Shown here: positions 1 through 7,560 of the stretch, piece after piece
Position numbering within the stretch: the stretch's first letter is position 1
Layout of the letters: the number at the start of each line of letters is the position of its first letter
IMG/VR virus record: IMGVR_UViG_3300032092_000155
Coordinates: 1-30,947 of that record
Source of the DNA: a virus
DNA: 30,947 nt
Strand: one strand, 5' to 3'
The notes under the pieces: generated by a model
What the model was told of the DNA's origin: nothing
Databases searched by the model: none
The model's input: only the letters and a program-made list of their open reading frames with translations
Translations under genes and position numbers: made by a program

Positions 1-419
1 TTCTCCATGTTCTTGAGAGTTGAGTCAGCGAAAGCCATGCGTATAAGGTCTTGTTCGGATAGGTCAGCCTCTATTGCGAACGAAATCAAAAAAGCGGTTG
101 CGAAAGGAAACTTGTCGCTATATGTCGAAACGCCGAAGTGCACATTCGGATTAAACGACTCGACTGACATATTATCTTCTAAGAGTCGCATATGGTTGCC
201 AAGAGATACATACTCTTGTCGATTCATATCGCAATCGACGAACAAGCATTCTTCTGGATTGATCCCGTCGGCGAGACATAAAATATTTTTGTCATATGAA
301 CCGACTATTTTCGAACCGTTAAAACGCTCTAGTAATTTTGCGGACATAAAACCATCCATGTCAGGAGATATAATCAAATTCTTAGAATACTCCAAGGTTT
401 CAAGTATGGCTGTTTTCAT
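1..419 (-). CDS. DHH-phosphoesterase-like protein (partial, runs off the left edge)
   Basis: The minus strand is open from an ATG at 419 to the window edge (139 codons). The translation has a D-x-D-G motif (ISPDMDGFMSA, residues 17-27), a second acidic motif (FVDCDM, 60-65), a GNHM motif (74-77) where DHH enzymes carry Asp-His-His, and a YSDKFPFATA segment (100-109). The order and spacing resemble the metal-binding motifs of DHH/RecJ-type phosphoesterases, which cut nucleic acids or small phosphodiesters, but the central triad is not canonical and the C-terminal half is missing. Codon use (several TCG, CGA and GTC codons) differs from the GCA/ACA/CCA-rich genes downstream. A shorter open frame on the plus strand over the same bases lacks recognisable motifs and is rejected. 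Family assignment is tentative; the coding strand is much surer. Confidence 0.55.
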   Translation of the reverse strand, partial: MKTAILETLEYSKNLIISPDMDGFMSAKLLERFNGSKIVGSYDKNILCLADGINPEECLFVDCDMNRQEYVSLGNHMRLLEDNMSVESFNPNVHFGVSTYSDKFPFATAFLISFAIEADLSEQDLIRMAFADSTLKNME

Positions 420-436
420 TTTATTAAAATACCCCT

Positions 437-442
437 TATAAT
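437..442 (+). promoter_or_regulatory. -10 element for the small membrane protein gene
   Basis: TATAAT ends 9 bases before the ATG at 452, so the message would have almost no leader. On the opposite strand GGGGTATTTT lies 6 bases before the ATG at 419. The 32-base gap between the divergent genes therefore probably carries two back-to-back promoters. Confidence 0.5.
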
Positions 443-451
443 AATCTAGTT

Positions 452-718
452 ATGACAATCCAGGACTGGGCTTCGTTAATCGTAGCAATACTTACAATTG
501 TATCATCACTTGGACTTGCAATCAAGTGGCTCGTAAAACATTATCTCAGCGAACTTAAGCCGAATTCTGGATCATCGCTAAAAGACCAGGTTAATAGACT
601 TGAATATGCACTAGATGAACAAAGGATTGATTCACAAAGATCCAGAGATCGCCAAGAAAAGAAACTTGACGAAATGTATCAGATTTTGATTAAGCATATT
701 GCTAAAAACGATAAGTAG
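452..718 (+). CDS. small membrane protein with C-terminal coiled coil (holin-like candidate)
   Basis: This 88-residue protein has one clear hydrophobic segment (about residues 8-28, rich in Ile, Val, Leu) followed by a charged, helical tail. The tail (about 42-85) has Leu/Tyr spacing and Glu/Arg/Lys content that suggest a coiled coil. A single membrane helix plus a charged helical tail fits phage holins or spanin-like accessory proteins, and similar small proteins are frequent in actinobacterial phages, but no diagnostic motif is present. The lysin gene is about 8 kb away on the other strand, so the two are not in one lysis cassette. There is no Shine-Dalgarno sequence and the -10 box sits just upstream. 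The gene looks real from composition and start context; its role is uncertain. Confidence 0.65.
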   Translation: MTIQDWASLIVAILTIVSSLGLAIKWLVKHYLSELKPNSGSSLKDQVNRLEYALDEQRIDSQRSRDRQEKKLDEMYQILIKHIAKNDK

Positions 719-744
719 TAATTTACTATATACTATATATAAAG

Positions 745-761
745 ATAGTTTTTAAAACTAT
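745..761. repeat. perfect AT-rich inverted repeat
   Basis: ATAGTTTT and AAAACTAT are exact reverse complements separated by one T. It lies 27 bases after the stop of the small membrane protein gene. It could be a weak terminator or a protein-binding palindrome; there is no strong T tract directly after it. Confidence 0.5.
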
Positions 762-831
762 AAAGATATTCTTTTCTCTTATATATATTAAGTATACACT
801 ATCCCAATCTTGGCAAATAGTTCTAAAAGTA

Positions 832-891
832 ACAAATCGGACATTGGCTATTATAACAATTTGATAACTTTAAATATCATGTCCGTTTTGT
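832..891. repeat. 13-base inverted repeat around a 34-base loop
   Basis: ACAAATCGGACAT (832-844) pairs with ATGTCCGTTTTGT (879-891) at 12 of 13 positions. The 3' arm ends in a T-rich stretch, so a terminator for transcripts from the left is possible. The long loop would also allow an operator or a structured RNA. Confidence 0.5.
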
Positions 892-897
892 CCTTTA

Positions 898-906
898 TGG
901 TATAAT
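898..906 (+). promoter_or_regulatory. extended -10 promoter with no gene at its start point
   Basis: TGGTATAAT matches the motif found before many genes here, but no start codon lies 6-9 bases downstream that leads the real reading frame. Transcription would begin near 913, directly at the 5' foot of the hairpin at 917-959. Confidence 0.6.
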
Positions 907-916
907 TTATTATTGG

Positions 917-959
917 CTAATACCTTGGTTTGTCCTATACCCACCAACCTTGGTATTAG
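917..959 (+). terminator. hairpin with T tail, possible attenuator or short RNA end
   Basis: CTAATACC (917-924) pairs with GGTATTAG (952-959). After a TT/TT internal loop, GGTT (927-930) pairs with AACC (946-949). A run of five T follows at 964-968. The hairpin sits between two TGGTATAAT promoters, so RNA from the upstream one would meet it at once. Confidence 0.5.
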
Positions 960-969
960 TCAATTTTTA

Positions 970-978
970 TGGTATAAT
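970..978 (+). promoter_or_regulatory. extended -10 promoter, leaderless start at 985
   Basis: TGGTATAAT ends 6 bases before the ATG at 985. With a usual -10 to start-point distance, transcription would begin at or next to the A of the start codon. TTGGTA at 950-955 is a possible -35 element with a 17-base spacer. Confidence 0.75.
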
Positions 979-984
979 CACAGT

Positions 985-1380
985 ATGCCTATTCACTCTT
1001 CACTCACATTTGGTGCTGATCCAGTCAGTATGCAATGGAGCGTTGTTAGAGGAGATACCGCAACTCTTAGGGTTGAGTTCTTAGAAGATAATGAAGTAGA
1101 TTTTTATGATACTTCTGGTTGGATTTTTAGAGCAACCGCTTATGATCAATCTGGAAATGTTTTAGATGCCCTTGAATGTGAGCCTGGTGAGGGATTTGTA
1201 GATATTACAGCATACCCATCGGTTACAAAAAATTGGGGATCTAAATACTCTTCAATCGTGGCTCAACTACCATTTGATGTCCAGGTAACAATTCCAGAAT
1301 TAATAGAAGACACAGTTTGGACTCCTGTAATTGGAACCATACATGTATTAGGCGACATCACACCAGGGGGTACATTATAA
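985..1380 (+). CDS. beta-sandwich tail adaptor protein, baseplate-type
   Basis: This protein of 131 residues has the pattern MQWSVVRGDTATLRVEF near its N-terminus, then alternating hydrophobic strands typical of an all-beta fold. The segment is closely matched by IRWTVVRGDSAAFRVYV in the gene at 10069, and more loosely by the YKGDTFEFRIYP region of the gene at 4697, so the window holds a small family of such adaptors. Phage proteins of this type (BppU N-terminal-like) attach receptor-binding parts to a tail or baseplate; that role is inferred from fold pattern and neighbours. The ATG at 985 is preferred to the in-frame ATG at 913 because the -10 box ends 6 bases upstream of it. The stop overlaps the start of the collagen-like fibre gene (TAATG), which suggests coupled translation. 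Confidence 0.7.
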   Translation: MPIHSSLTFGADPVSMQWSVVRGDTATLRVEFLEDNEVDFYDTSGWIFRATAYDQSGNVLDALECEPGEGFVDITAYPSVTKNWGSKYSSIVAQLPFDVQVTIPELIEDTVWTPVIGTIHVLGDITPGGTL

Positions 1381-3932
1381 TGGCAGTTATTAAGATTGTT
1401 CCAATGCCAGGCGCAGTTGGAGACAAGGGAGACGAAGGAGCCGTAGGCCCTCAAGGTCCACAGGGAGCAACAGGAGAGCAAGGCCCATCAGGTGCTGATG
1501 CACTATGGAGTTATAACGGACCTTGGCAAAGCAATGCATCATATGCCGAAGGCGATGTAGTAACCTATCAGGGACAACTATATTATGTAAAATCAGTTAC
1601 AACTGCTGGAACACTACCAACAGACACATCTAAGTTTGATTTGCTTGCAGCAAAGGGTGCAGATGGAGAACCAGGATTAAATGGTCTTGAAGGAGAGCAG
1701 GGTCCACAAGGCGAACCAGGTGCAGATGGAACTAACGGAGCAGATGCCCTTTGGAATTATACTGGAGAATACAATGGTGGTGCATCATATGCCGTTGGAG
1801 ATCTTGCAACTTATGACGGACAACTTTGGTACCGTGCTAATGCAAACGGTGGAAACGTTGGAGACACACCTTCACAAGGATATATTTGGAACTTACTTGC
1901 AGCAAAGGGTACAGATGGAACAAATGGTTCTGGTGGACTTGTATATTTAGGAAACTACATTTTAGGTAATGGATATGTTACAGACCTTGCAGTTGTAAGA
2001 GGAAGCGATAATAACTTATACATTGCAAAAGCAAATGGTGGTTTAGCAGATCCAGTTGGTAACACTGCAGAGTGGGACATCTTCTCTACCAATACTGGTG
2101 GTGGAACTGCAGATCTTGGAGACTTTGAATTTACCGCAGGAACTGCAACAGTAAACGACAATCAAGCACTTATTTTGCAGTCAAAGACTCCAACTGCAGT
2201 TAAGTCACAATTATTTCTTAATCCATACGGAGTTGCAAAACTAGAAGCATTTGATAATCCAAATGTAACAACTTTTTCTGCAGCAAACCCTGACTGGGAT
2301 TCTGCTACATGGTCAGTAGAGCCTGGTGTTGGAAGTGTTATTCAATTTGTTAATGCACCAAACATTCTTAACTGGATTGGCTCATTAACAACTAGCGTAT
2401 ACGATGCTTCGCTGGTTATCAATGGTGTTGCAGCAGGCACAGTAAACGGTTTCTCTTATAGTGGTACAGATGCTACTCTTTTTATTAACAATACCGTTCC
2501 TACAGAAGATCCAACAGTAAATGAAATTGGCTTTGTGTTTGTAACATCATCATTTATTAGTATTGACTATGACGATGAATCGTTTGACATTGAAGCAAAA
2601 AATATGGATATTAATATTGAATCAGATGATGATATCTACATCACTGCTGGCGGAGATGATTTATTCCTTCGTGCAGGCGATGACATTCGCATCACATCTA
2701 ATTACAATGATCCAAGTGGTGAAACAAGTGAATGGAGAATGGATTCAGAAGGCGAATTCCATTTACCTGGACAGGGCCTTATCTGGAATCCAAGCAACTC
2801 CTCTGGCGATGGATACAGTGGCGATACAATACACCTTGTTCCAAATGATTCTGATAATGAAACAGAACAAAGAATTATTATTGACCCAACTGGGCCTAAC
2901 CACATTCACCTTCGTGCAGGTGGAGTACAAGACTATTCAACTGCAGACCTAATCCTTGGTGGAGAACGTGCAGGAGTTAGAGTTTCTGACACAGACGGAA
3001 CTACTGTTGTTCAGTCAAAACAAGAAGATTACAGTTGGTCATACCAGAATGTTGGCGAGGGTGGGCAGATATATGTAATAGCATCTGCAATGGCTGAGCC
3101 AGACATTAATGACTTTACAATTATTGGTGGTCAGAAGTATGTAATTACTAGCGTAATTAGAGATGAACCAAATGGAATTACGTCTTACGAAACTACCCCA
3201 AGTATTGGATTCATACCATTTGAAAACTATACTTTTATAAGAGATAGAGGAAACCATGCCTGGAACTTTAACAGACAGGGTTATTTAAGTGGCCCTACAG
3301 AAACAGGTCATCTACGTGTCACAGGTATTATAAATGATGACGGTAATTTAGAAGTTCAGGCAGACCAAAATCTTATTATTAGTGGTGGAGAAAGTAATGG
3401 AGAGTACTTGCATGACTCATCCGATCCAGCAAACCAGATTGCAACTATTGGAGATTTAACAATAGCAGTAGGTGTTGGGGGTAACGGAGAAGTTACAAGA
3501 TGGTCTCCAAACTTTACAGCAACTGGTTTAACATTTACTGGAACAGGTGCTACACATCCAACATACAATTCACACTATGTTAAGAATGGTCGTATGGTAA
3601 GTTTCTGGATTGAAATCAATCTTGCTACCGTGACAAATTTCGGTACAGGACAATACATCACAGCACTACCATATGCTCCACTTACTGGAACAATGAATCA
3701 CTTCCAAGCATGGGCAAATGTTGATCCAACAGTTAACCCAGATATTGCAGGACACGTTGTTTTGCAGGCAGATCATTTAGCAAATACAACTGCACTTGAT
3801 TTGCACTATCTAAAGCAGGCTGGTGGAGCAAACTCTCCTCTTATGGAGGCAATGTTTACACAAGGTGCCCCAGCAACTTTGACTACATCAAGCAAGATTT
3901 ATATCAACGGTACATACATAACTGCTGAATAA
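1380..3932 (+). CDS. collagen-like tail fibre with carbohydrate-binding-type modules
   Basis: This 850-residue protein begins with collagen-type Gly-X-Y stretches at residues 14-39 and 93-120. These are separated by three similar modules of about 50 residues (starting near 41, 123 and 185) with the pattern W..G.Y...Y..GD.V.Y.GQLY, which resembles small chitin/carbohydrate-binding modules. The middle is a long beta-rich shaft with an acidic Asp/Glu-rich segment. The last 140 residues (HYVKNGRMVSFWIEI and onward) look like a globular receptor-binding tip. The likely role is a trimeric fibre that reaches for host surface sugars. The start at 1380 overlaps the previous stop (TAATG), with GGGGG at 1366-1370 as a possible ribosome site; an in-frame ATG at 1317 lies inside the previous gene and is rejected. 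Fibre assignment is strong; the ligand is unknown. Confidence 0.8.
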   Translation: MAVIKIVPMPGAVGDKGDEGAVGPQGPQGATGEQGPSGADALWSYNGPWQSNASYAEGDVVTYQGQLYYVKSVTTAGTLPTDTSKFDLLAAKGADGEPGLNGLEGEQGPQGEPGADGTNGADALWNYTGEYNGGASYAVGDLATYDGQLWYRANANGGNVGDTPSQGYIWNLLAAKGTDGTNGSGGLVYLGNYILGNGYVTDLAVVRGSDNNLYIAKANGGLADPVGNTAEWDIFSTNTGGGTADLGDFEFTAGTATVNDNQALILQSKTPTAVKSQLFLNPYGVAKLEAFDNPNVTTFSAANPDWDSATWSVEPGVGSVIQFVNAPNILNWIGSLTTSVYDASLVINGVAAGTVNGFSYSGTDATLFINNTVPTEDPTVNEIGFVFVTSSFISIDYDDESFDIEAKNMDINIESDDDIYITAGGDDLFLRAGDDIRITSNYNDPSGETSEWRMDSEGEFHLPGQGLIWNPSNSSGDGYSGDTIHLVPNDSDNETEQRIIIDPTGPNHIHLRAGGVQDYSTADLILGGERAGVRVSDTDGTTVVQSKQEDYSWSYQNVGEGGQIYVIASAMAEPDINDFTIIGGQKYVITSVIRDEPNGITSYETTPSIGFIPFENYTFIRDRGNHAWNFNRQGYLSGPTETGHLRVTGIINDDGNLEVQADQNLIISGGESNGEYLHDSSDPANQIATIGDLTIAVGVGGNGEVTRWSPNFTATGLTFTGTGATHPTYNSHYVKNGRMVSFWIEINLATVTNFGTGQYITALPYAPLTGTMNHFQAWANVDPTVNPDIAGHVVLQADHLANTTALDLHYLKQAGGANSPLMEAMFTQGAPATLTTSSKIYINGTYITAE

Positions 3933-3942
3933 CTAAATATCG

Positions 3943-3951
3943 TGAGATAAT
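3943..3951 (+). promoter_or_regulatory. extended -10 promoter, leaderless start at 3958
   Basis: TGAGATAAT is a one-base variant of the TGnTATAAT motif. It ends exactly 6 bases before the ATG at 3958, the same spacing as elsewhere in the window. Confidence 0.6.
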
Positions 3952-3957
3952 TCAGGT

Positions 3958-4689
3958 ATGGCTGTTTCTAAATCTATGGATTTTCCTGGTGCAAAAAAAT
4001 CTTCTTATGCTGCACAAGTAGAACAGAGTCAGTCATCTATTGGTGCTGAAAACACACTTTCTTTTCTTCCAGTCCCTGGACCAGTAGGACCACAGGGGCC
4101 TGCAGGTAGAGACGGTAAAGACGGAAAGCAAGGACCTGAAGGACCAGAAGGAAAGCCAGGTCCAAAAGGTCAGCAGGGTCCATCAGGAAAAGACGGACTA
4201 AGTTCGCTATCGTCTTCAGGACAGCAAGCAGGATGGGCTTCTTATACAAACACAATTACCAAACCAACAAAACTTGGAATATCTCAAGGAGATGATGGCT
4301 GGGTAACGCTTTTGTTAGACACAAAAGAAAAATCCCAAAACGAAACATACTTACCTAAAGGATGTACCAGCCTTTGGAATAGTCATCAAAGAGCCCTAAA
4401 CTTCCACGGCATAAAAGAAGGCTCTCAAGTGTTCGTAACATACAACTTTGAACTAACTACCTATACAGCCAATACTGAGGTTTGGCTAAGAACATACTTT
4501 GCAAGCAAGGATCAGGAGTTTGTACAATTTGTAGGATCTCTAAAGTATCAAAACGTCTATAATCTTTCAGTTACCCAGAACATATTTATTGAGGATCATG
4601 CTATGTGGGGTAACGGAGCAATACCTCAATTAAGAACAGACTTTGATGCATCAGTAATTCTCAATTCTGTGTACGTCAGCGTGGTATAA
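3958..4689 (+). CDS. short collagen-like fibre protein
   Basis: This protein of 243 residues has three parts. An N-terminal 40 residues probably attaches it to the virion. An uninterrupted collagen-type Gly-X-Y block follows at 41-80 (GPVGPQGPAG, GKPGPKG and similar, with Pro and Lys in the Y position). The C-terminal 155 residues are beta-rich and probably a trimeric head (VWLRTYFASKDQEFVQFVG). Short collagen-like shafts with globular tips are common in phage fibres and phage-derived bacterial adhesins. The Y-position Pro and Lys are the residues hydroxylated in animal collagen, which matters given the oxygenases at 16443-21630. The final residues are Val-Val-stop because the stop codon lies inside the next gene's TGGTATAAT promoter. 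Confidence 0.75.
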   Translation: MAVSKSMDFPGAKKSSYAAQVEQSQSSIGAENTLSFLPVPGPVGPQGPAGRDGKDGKQGPEGPEGKPGPKGQQGPSGKDGLSSLSSSGQQAGWASYTNTITKPTKLGISQGDDGWVTLLLDTKEKSQNETYLPKGCTSLWNSHQRALNFHGIKEGSQVFVTYNFELTTYTANTEVWLRTYFASKDQEFVQFVGSLKYQNVYNLSVTQNIFIEDHAMWGNGAIPQLRTDFDASVILNSVYVSVV

Positions 4690-4690
4690 T
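4682..4690 (+). promoter_or_regulatory. extended -10 promoter embedded in a stop codon, leaderless start at 4697
   Basis: TGGTATAAT covers the last sense codon and the TAA stop (4687-4689) of the upstream fibre gene. It ends 6 bases before the ATG at 4697. Confidence 0.75.
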
Positions 4691-4696
4691 AAAACC

Positions 4697-5152
4697 ATGG
4701 CATTTCCATCAATTTATGACTTTAACTACTATAAGGGTGATACCTTTGAGTTTCGAATCTACCCTAAAAAGAACGATGGAACGGTTTTTGATTTAAGTTC
4801 TTTTTATGTTCCAACAAATTTTGCTAATACACCAGACGATGTGACAGACACAACCGCACCATATGATAGTGCACAGTTTACTATTGCAACAGTTCGTGGT
4901 TCTGCAGGAGTGCCAATAAAATGTTTTGCTAGAGTTTCAGATGATAATACATTTGTTCAATGTGCAATAAGACCAGCAGAAGGAAACCAGTTAGTTGCTG
5001 GAACAGAGTATGTTTATGACGTTGAGGTAAGAAAACCAGCAGGTTTGCCAGGTAGCGGTCAATATGAAATAGTTCAAACACTTTTAACAGGTAAGATAAC
5101 AATTACAGATCAGGTTACAGGCGCTACGTCTGCAACACAGCCAGGAGCATAA
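4697..5152 (+). CDS. tail adaptor-like beta-sandwich protein
   Basis: The product has 151 residues. Its N-terminal third (FNYYKGDTFEFRIYPKKND) follows the same aromatic-GD-x-hydrophobic strand pattern as the adaptors at 985 and 10069. The remainder is beta-rich, with many Thr, Val and Ala and no catalytic motif. It is probably a small virion protein that links fibres or decorates the tail. Its stop overlaps the start of the next gene (TAATG at 5150-5154) and AGGAG lies at 5143-5147, so the two are probably translated together. The start is fixed by the leaderless-type promoter. Function is inferred from fold pattern and position only. Confidence 0.6.
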   Translation: MAFPSIYDFNYYKGDTFEFRIYPKKNDGTVFDLSSFYVPTNFANTPDDVTDTTAPYDSAQFTIATVRGSAGVPIKCFARVSDDNTFVQCAIRPAEGNQLVAGTEYVYDVEVRKPAGLPGSGQYEIVQTLLTGKITITDQVTGATSATQPGA

Positions 5153-5748
5153 TGGCAGACATATTGTTATCTAATGACGACTTAACTGTTTTTGGTGGTC
5201 CAGAAAGTATAAGTCTTGATTTAGACATAGGACCACAGGGAGACCGTGGAAGTATTATTATTGGAACTGTTGGAGATCCAAGGGATTCAAATGTAGCATC
5301 AACAATTGTTCAGGATACTCAAGCATTAGATATTGCAATAGACTATAGTCCATATTCAAACACATACAAAACAGTTTTTCAAAAAGTATCAACTGGTTCT
5401 GGACTCCAGTGGACACCTCTTGTTAGTCTAAAAACAGACTTTTATTCTTCTATCAAGAGTGTTACTGCTTCTAATGGAAAACTTGTAATCCCACCAATAA
5501 ATGTAACAGACATTTATGACTTACAGGAGGGTAATGAAGTTTTAGCATCAAATTTTAATGTTCAGTACTCAGTATCTTCACCAGACTCTGCTGGACCACT
5601 TGCAACAAGTCTTGTAGTTAAAGACTTAGTAACTAGTCAAGGATTTTTAGCCCTACCACTTGAAATAAAGGGTGTAGAATATATTGATGGAGTATGGGGC
5701 CCTATGACGGGTCCTAAAAATGTCCACCTATTTATTACGGTGGTATAA
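5152..5748 (+). CDS. minor tail protein-like, with a single collagen-type motif
   Basis: This 198-residue protein contains LDLDIGPQGDRGSIIIGTVG near residues 23-42, a beta strand running into one short Gly-Pro-Gln-Gly-Asp-Arg-Gly element. That combination is familiar from small minor tail proteins of actinobacterial phages. The rest is beta-rich (DIYDLQEGNEVLASNFNVQYS and later) and probably forms a C-terminal sandwich. No catalytic residues are evident. It overlaps the upstream gene by one base and ends in Val-Val-stop because its TAA is part of the next TGGTATAAT promoter. It is likely a virion component acting with the fibres around it. Confidence 0.6.
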   Translation: MADILLSNDDLTVFGGPESISLDLDIGPQGDRGSIIIGTVGDPRDSNVASTIVQDTQALDIAIDYSPYSNTYKTVFQKVSTGSGLQWTPLVSLKTDFYSSIKSVTASNGKLVIPPINVTDIYDLQEGNEVLASNFNVQYSVSSPDSAGPLATSLVVKDLVTSQGFLALPLEIKGVEYIDGVWGPMTGPKNVHLFITVV

Positions 5749-5749
5749 T
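5741..5749 (+). promoter_or_regulatory. extended -10 promoter embedded in a stop codon, short leader
   Basis: TGGTATAAT includes the TAA stop (5746-5748) of the upstream gene. Unlike most promoters here it stands 18 bases before the start codon, which leaves room for the ribosome site AAAGGG (5753-5758) used by the GTG at 5768. A six-codon frame from the ATG at 5748 ends in TAG at 5766-5768 and overlaps that GTG. Confidence 0.65.
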
Positions 5750-5767
5750 GAAAAAGGGTGATTTATA

Positions 5768-7543
5768 GTGGCAGAAGAGAATATTGATAATACCGTTAGT
5801 GGTAACGGGCTCTTCAACACCAAAATCCCAGGTCTTTCAGATGCAGCAGATATTCAGGCAGCGTTAAGACTTTATCACTATGGGTCATATACTTATGATG
5901 GTGCAAACACAAATCCTACACTTCTTCCAAACCCCTCAATTGCAAAGCATCTTCAAAACCTTGTAGATGCAGATGCAGCAGAGGTAGTAAATAGAAATGC
6001 TGCTATTGCTACACATAATGCAGATACCACAGATGTTCATGGAATAGCAAACACAGCCCTACTTACAACAAAGTCTTATGTTGACTCATCAGATTTAAAC
6101 CTTCAAACACAAATTAATAATCTTGCAGCATCTAGCGGAGTTCAAACAACAATTGAAACAAAAATAGATAGTTTCCAACTAACACTTGCAGACGCTGGCA
6201 AAACTATTTTGCTTGCATCTCAAATATCAGGATCTCCAATTCCTGGTGAAACACTTGCGCCAATTACCATGACTCTTACTGTTCCAAGCAATGCATCTTT
6301 GGCAATACCAGTAGGTTACCAGTATAACTTTATTCAGTTTAATTATGGAAGAACAATTTTTACCCCAGCATCTGGCGTAACAATTAATAGCAAAAATGGT
6401 CAAATGTGGATTGATGAACAATACGGAAAAGCGACATTGGTAAAAGTTGCTACAGATAGTTGGGTTATTTATGGAGATATTTATGAAAACTCTTCAACTA
6501 CACCAACACCAACACCAACACCAACACCAACACCAACACCAACACCTACTCCTACTCCTACTCCTACTCCTACTCCTACTCCTACTCCTACTCCACCACC
6601 TCCATTCTTCCCGCCAGATTTCCCATTCTTCCCTCCATTCTTCCCACCAGCATTTGTTCCATTCTTCCCATCATTTAATCCAACTCCTCCTCCAACAGCA
6701 ACCCCAACCCCAACTCCAACACCTACGCCAACTCCAACTCCTACTCCAGGATTAACAACATACTATTTCTGTTGCATTGATGGAACAGGTCTAACAACTA
6801 CTGCAGCAAATTCTTCAGATGCAGCAGCACAAGCAACACAGGCTTGTTCTGGACTCTATGGTGGAGGACCAGTAGATGGAGTTTATACAACACCTCAGTC
6901 TTGTAACCCAACTGCAACTCCTACACCAACCCCAACTGCAACTCCTACACCAACTCCTACTCCTACACCAACTCCTACTCCAGGAGCAACAACATACTAT
7001 TTCTGTTGCAATGATGGAACAGGAGGAACTGTTTTTGATACAGCAGGAGGTGCTGGTGCATCAGCAACAGCGTTCTGTGGAGATTTTGGAGGCGGTCCAG
7101 CAGGAGGAGTTTACACAACACCGCAATCTTGTAACCCTCCCGCAACACCTACTCCTACACCTACAGCAACACCAACCCCTACGCCAACCGCAACACCTAC
7201 TCCAACACCTACTCCTACGCCAACCGCAACACCTACACCACCACCACTTGACTGCAGTAATGCAAATCAACTAAATCAATCACAGTGTGCAGCATGTGGA
7301 TATACATGGCAGGGTGGACAATGTTTAGATAGCCCAGCGCCATTCTTCCCACCAGCATTTGCAACACCTTTCTTCCCTCCATTCTTCCCACCAGCATTTT
7401 CTCCTGAACCTTTCTTCCCTCCATTCTTCCCACCAGCATTTTCTCCTGAACCTTTCTTCCCTCCATTCTTCCCACCAGCATTTGCGGTAGTTCCTGATTT
7501 CCCACCATTCTTCCCATCATTTACAGATCCAAATGCAGTTTAA
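5768..7543 (+). CDS. modular proline-rich surface/tail protein with (Thr-Pro)n, Cys-rich and FFPP repeats
   Basis: This 591-residue protein starts with GTG, preceded by AAAGGG at proper spacing. Residues 1-130 are a virion-type N-terminal region. Residues about 130-238 form a beta domain ending [16 protein letters not shown], closely similar to the C-terminus of the 13352 fibre (ATLLKRATDSWVVVGD). Then come 16 Thr-Pro units (245-276), an FFPP-rich block, more Thr-Pro linkers, and two copies of a Cys-rich domain of about 50 residues (about 331-381 and 407-457: YYFCC.DGTG, one Cys mid-domain, TPQSCNP). A third Cys cluster ([19 protein letters not shown]) follows near 494, then a C-terminal [10 protein letters not shown] repeat (524-591). 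The Thr-Pro parts resemble heavily glycosylated linkers. A GT60-like glycosyltransferase gene starts 63 bases downstream. I do not recognise the Cys domain or the FFPP repeat as a named family. Confidence 0.75.
   Translation: MAEENIDNTVSGNGLFNTKIPGLSDAADIQAALRLYHYGSYTYDGANTNPTLLPNPSIAKHLQNLVDADAAEVVNRNAAIATHNADTTDVHGIANTALLTTKSYVDSSDLNLQTQINNLAASSGVQTTIETKIDSFQLTLADAGKTILLASQISGSPIPGETLAPITMTLTVPSNASLAIPVGYQYNFIQFNYGRTIFTPASGVTINSKNGQMWIDEQYGKATLVKVATDSWVIYGDIYENSSTTPTPTPTPTPTPTPTPTPTPTPTPTPTPTPTPPPPFFPPDFPFFPPFFPPAFVPFFPSFNPTPPPTATPTPTPTPTPTPTPTPGLTTYYFCCIDGTGLTTTAANSSDAAAQATQACSGLYGGGPVDGVYTTPQSCNPTATPTPTPTATPTPTPTPTPTPTPGATTYYFCCNDGTGGTVFDTAGGAGASATAFCGDFGGGPAGGVYTTPQSCNPPATPTPTPTATPTPTPTATPTPTPTPTPTATPTPPPLDCSNANQLNQSQCAACGYTWQGGQCLDSPAPFFPPAFATPFFPPFFPPAFSPEPFFPPFFPPAFSPEPFFPPFFPPAFAVVPDFPPFFPSFTDPNAV
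6500..6595 (+). repeat. two-block hexanucleotide repeat coding for (Thr-Pro)16
   Basis: Seven ACACCA units (6500-6541), one ACACCT, seven ACTCCT units (6548-6589) and one ACTCCA all encode Thr-Pro. The abrupt change from one synonymous hexamer to another suggests two separate expansions. Gain or loss of units by slippage would keep the reading frame and change linker length. Confidence 0.9.
7367..7483 (+). repeat. 42-base tandem repeat coding for [14 protein letters not shown]
   Basis: Two exact 42-base copies (7367-7408 and 7409-7450) are followed by 33 matching bases of a third (7451-7483). The unit encodes 14 residues. Degenerate relatives of the unit lie at 6599-6680, 7340-7366 and in the gene at 15506. 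Confidence 0.9.
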
Positions 7544-7546
7544 AGT

Positions 7547-7560
7547 ATAAAATATTTTAT
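7547..7560. repeat. AT-only perfect palindrome after the proline-repeat gene
   Basis: ATAAAATATTTTAT is its own reverse complement and lies 4 bases after the stop codon, followed by a T-rich stretch. It may act as a weak terminator, but an AT-only stem is not convincing by itself. Confidence 0.35.

Larger units (their letters stand above)
719..984. other. 266-base non-coding control region
   Basis: No credible gene is seen here. The stretch is very AT-rich and contains, in order, a perfect 8-base-arm inverted repeat (745-761), a 13-base-arm inverted repeat with one mismatch (832-844 with 879-891), a TGGTATAAT promoter (898-906), a hairpin (917-959) followed by a short T run, and a second TGGTATAAT promoter (970-978). 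It lies before the first gene of the tail-fibre block and is the densest regulatory stretch in the window. The short sequence ATTGGCTA occurs twice in it, near 843 and 912. Confidence 0.7.

Noticed and set aside
7-441. 144-codon plus-strand open frame at the left edge
   Set aside because: It is antisense to a better gene on the minus strand that shows motif-like acidic and His residues and a proper start at 419.
719-984. tRNA gene or replication origin in the non-coding region
   Set aside because: No cloverleaf can be drawn and there is no set of iterated initiator boxes; inverted repeats and promoters explain the stretch.
6500-7483. CRISPR-like array from the short repeats
   Set aside because: Repeats are in frame, contiguous and coding, with no unique spacers of constant length.
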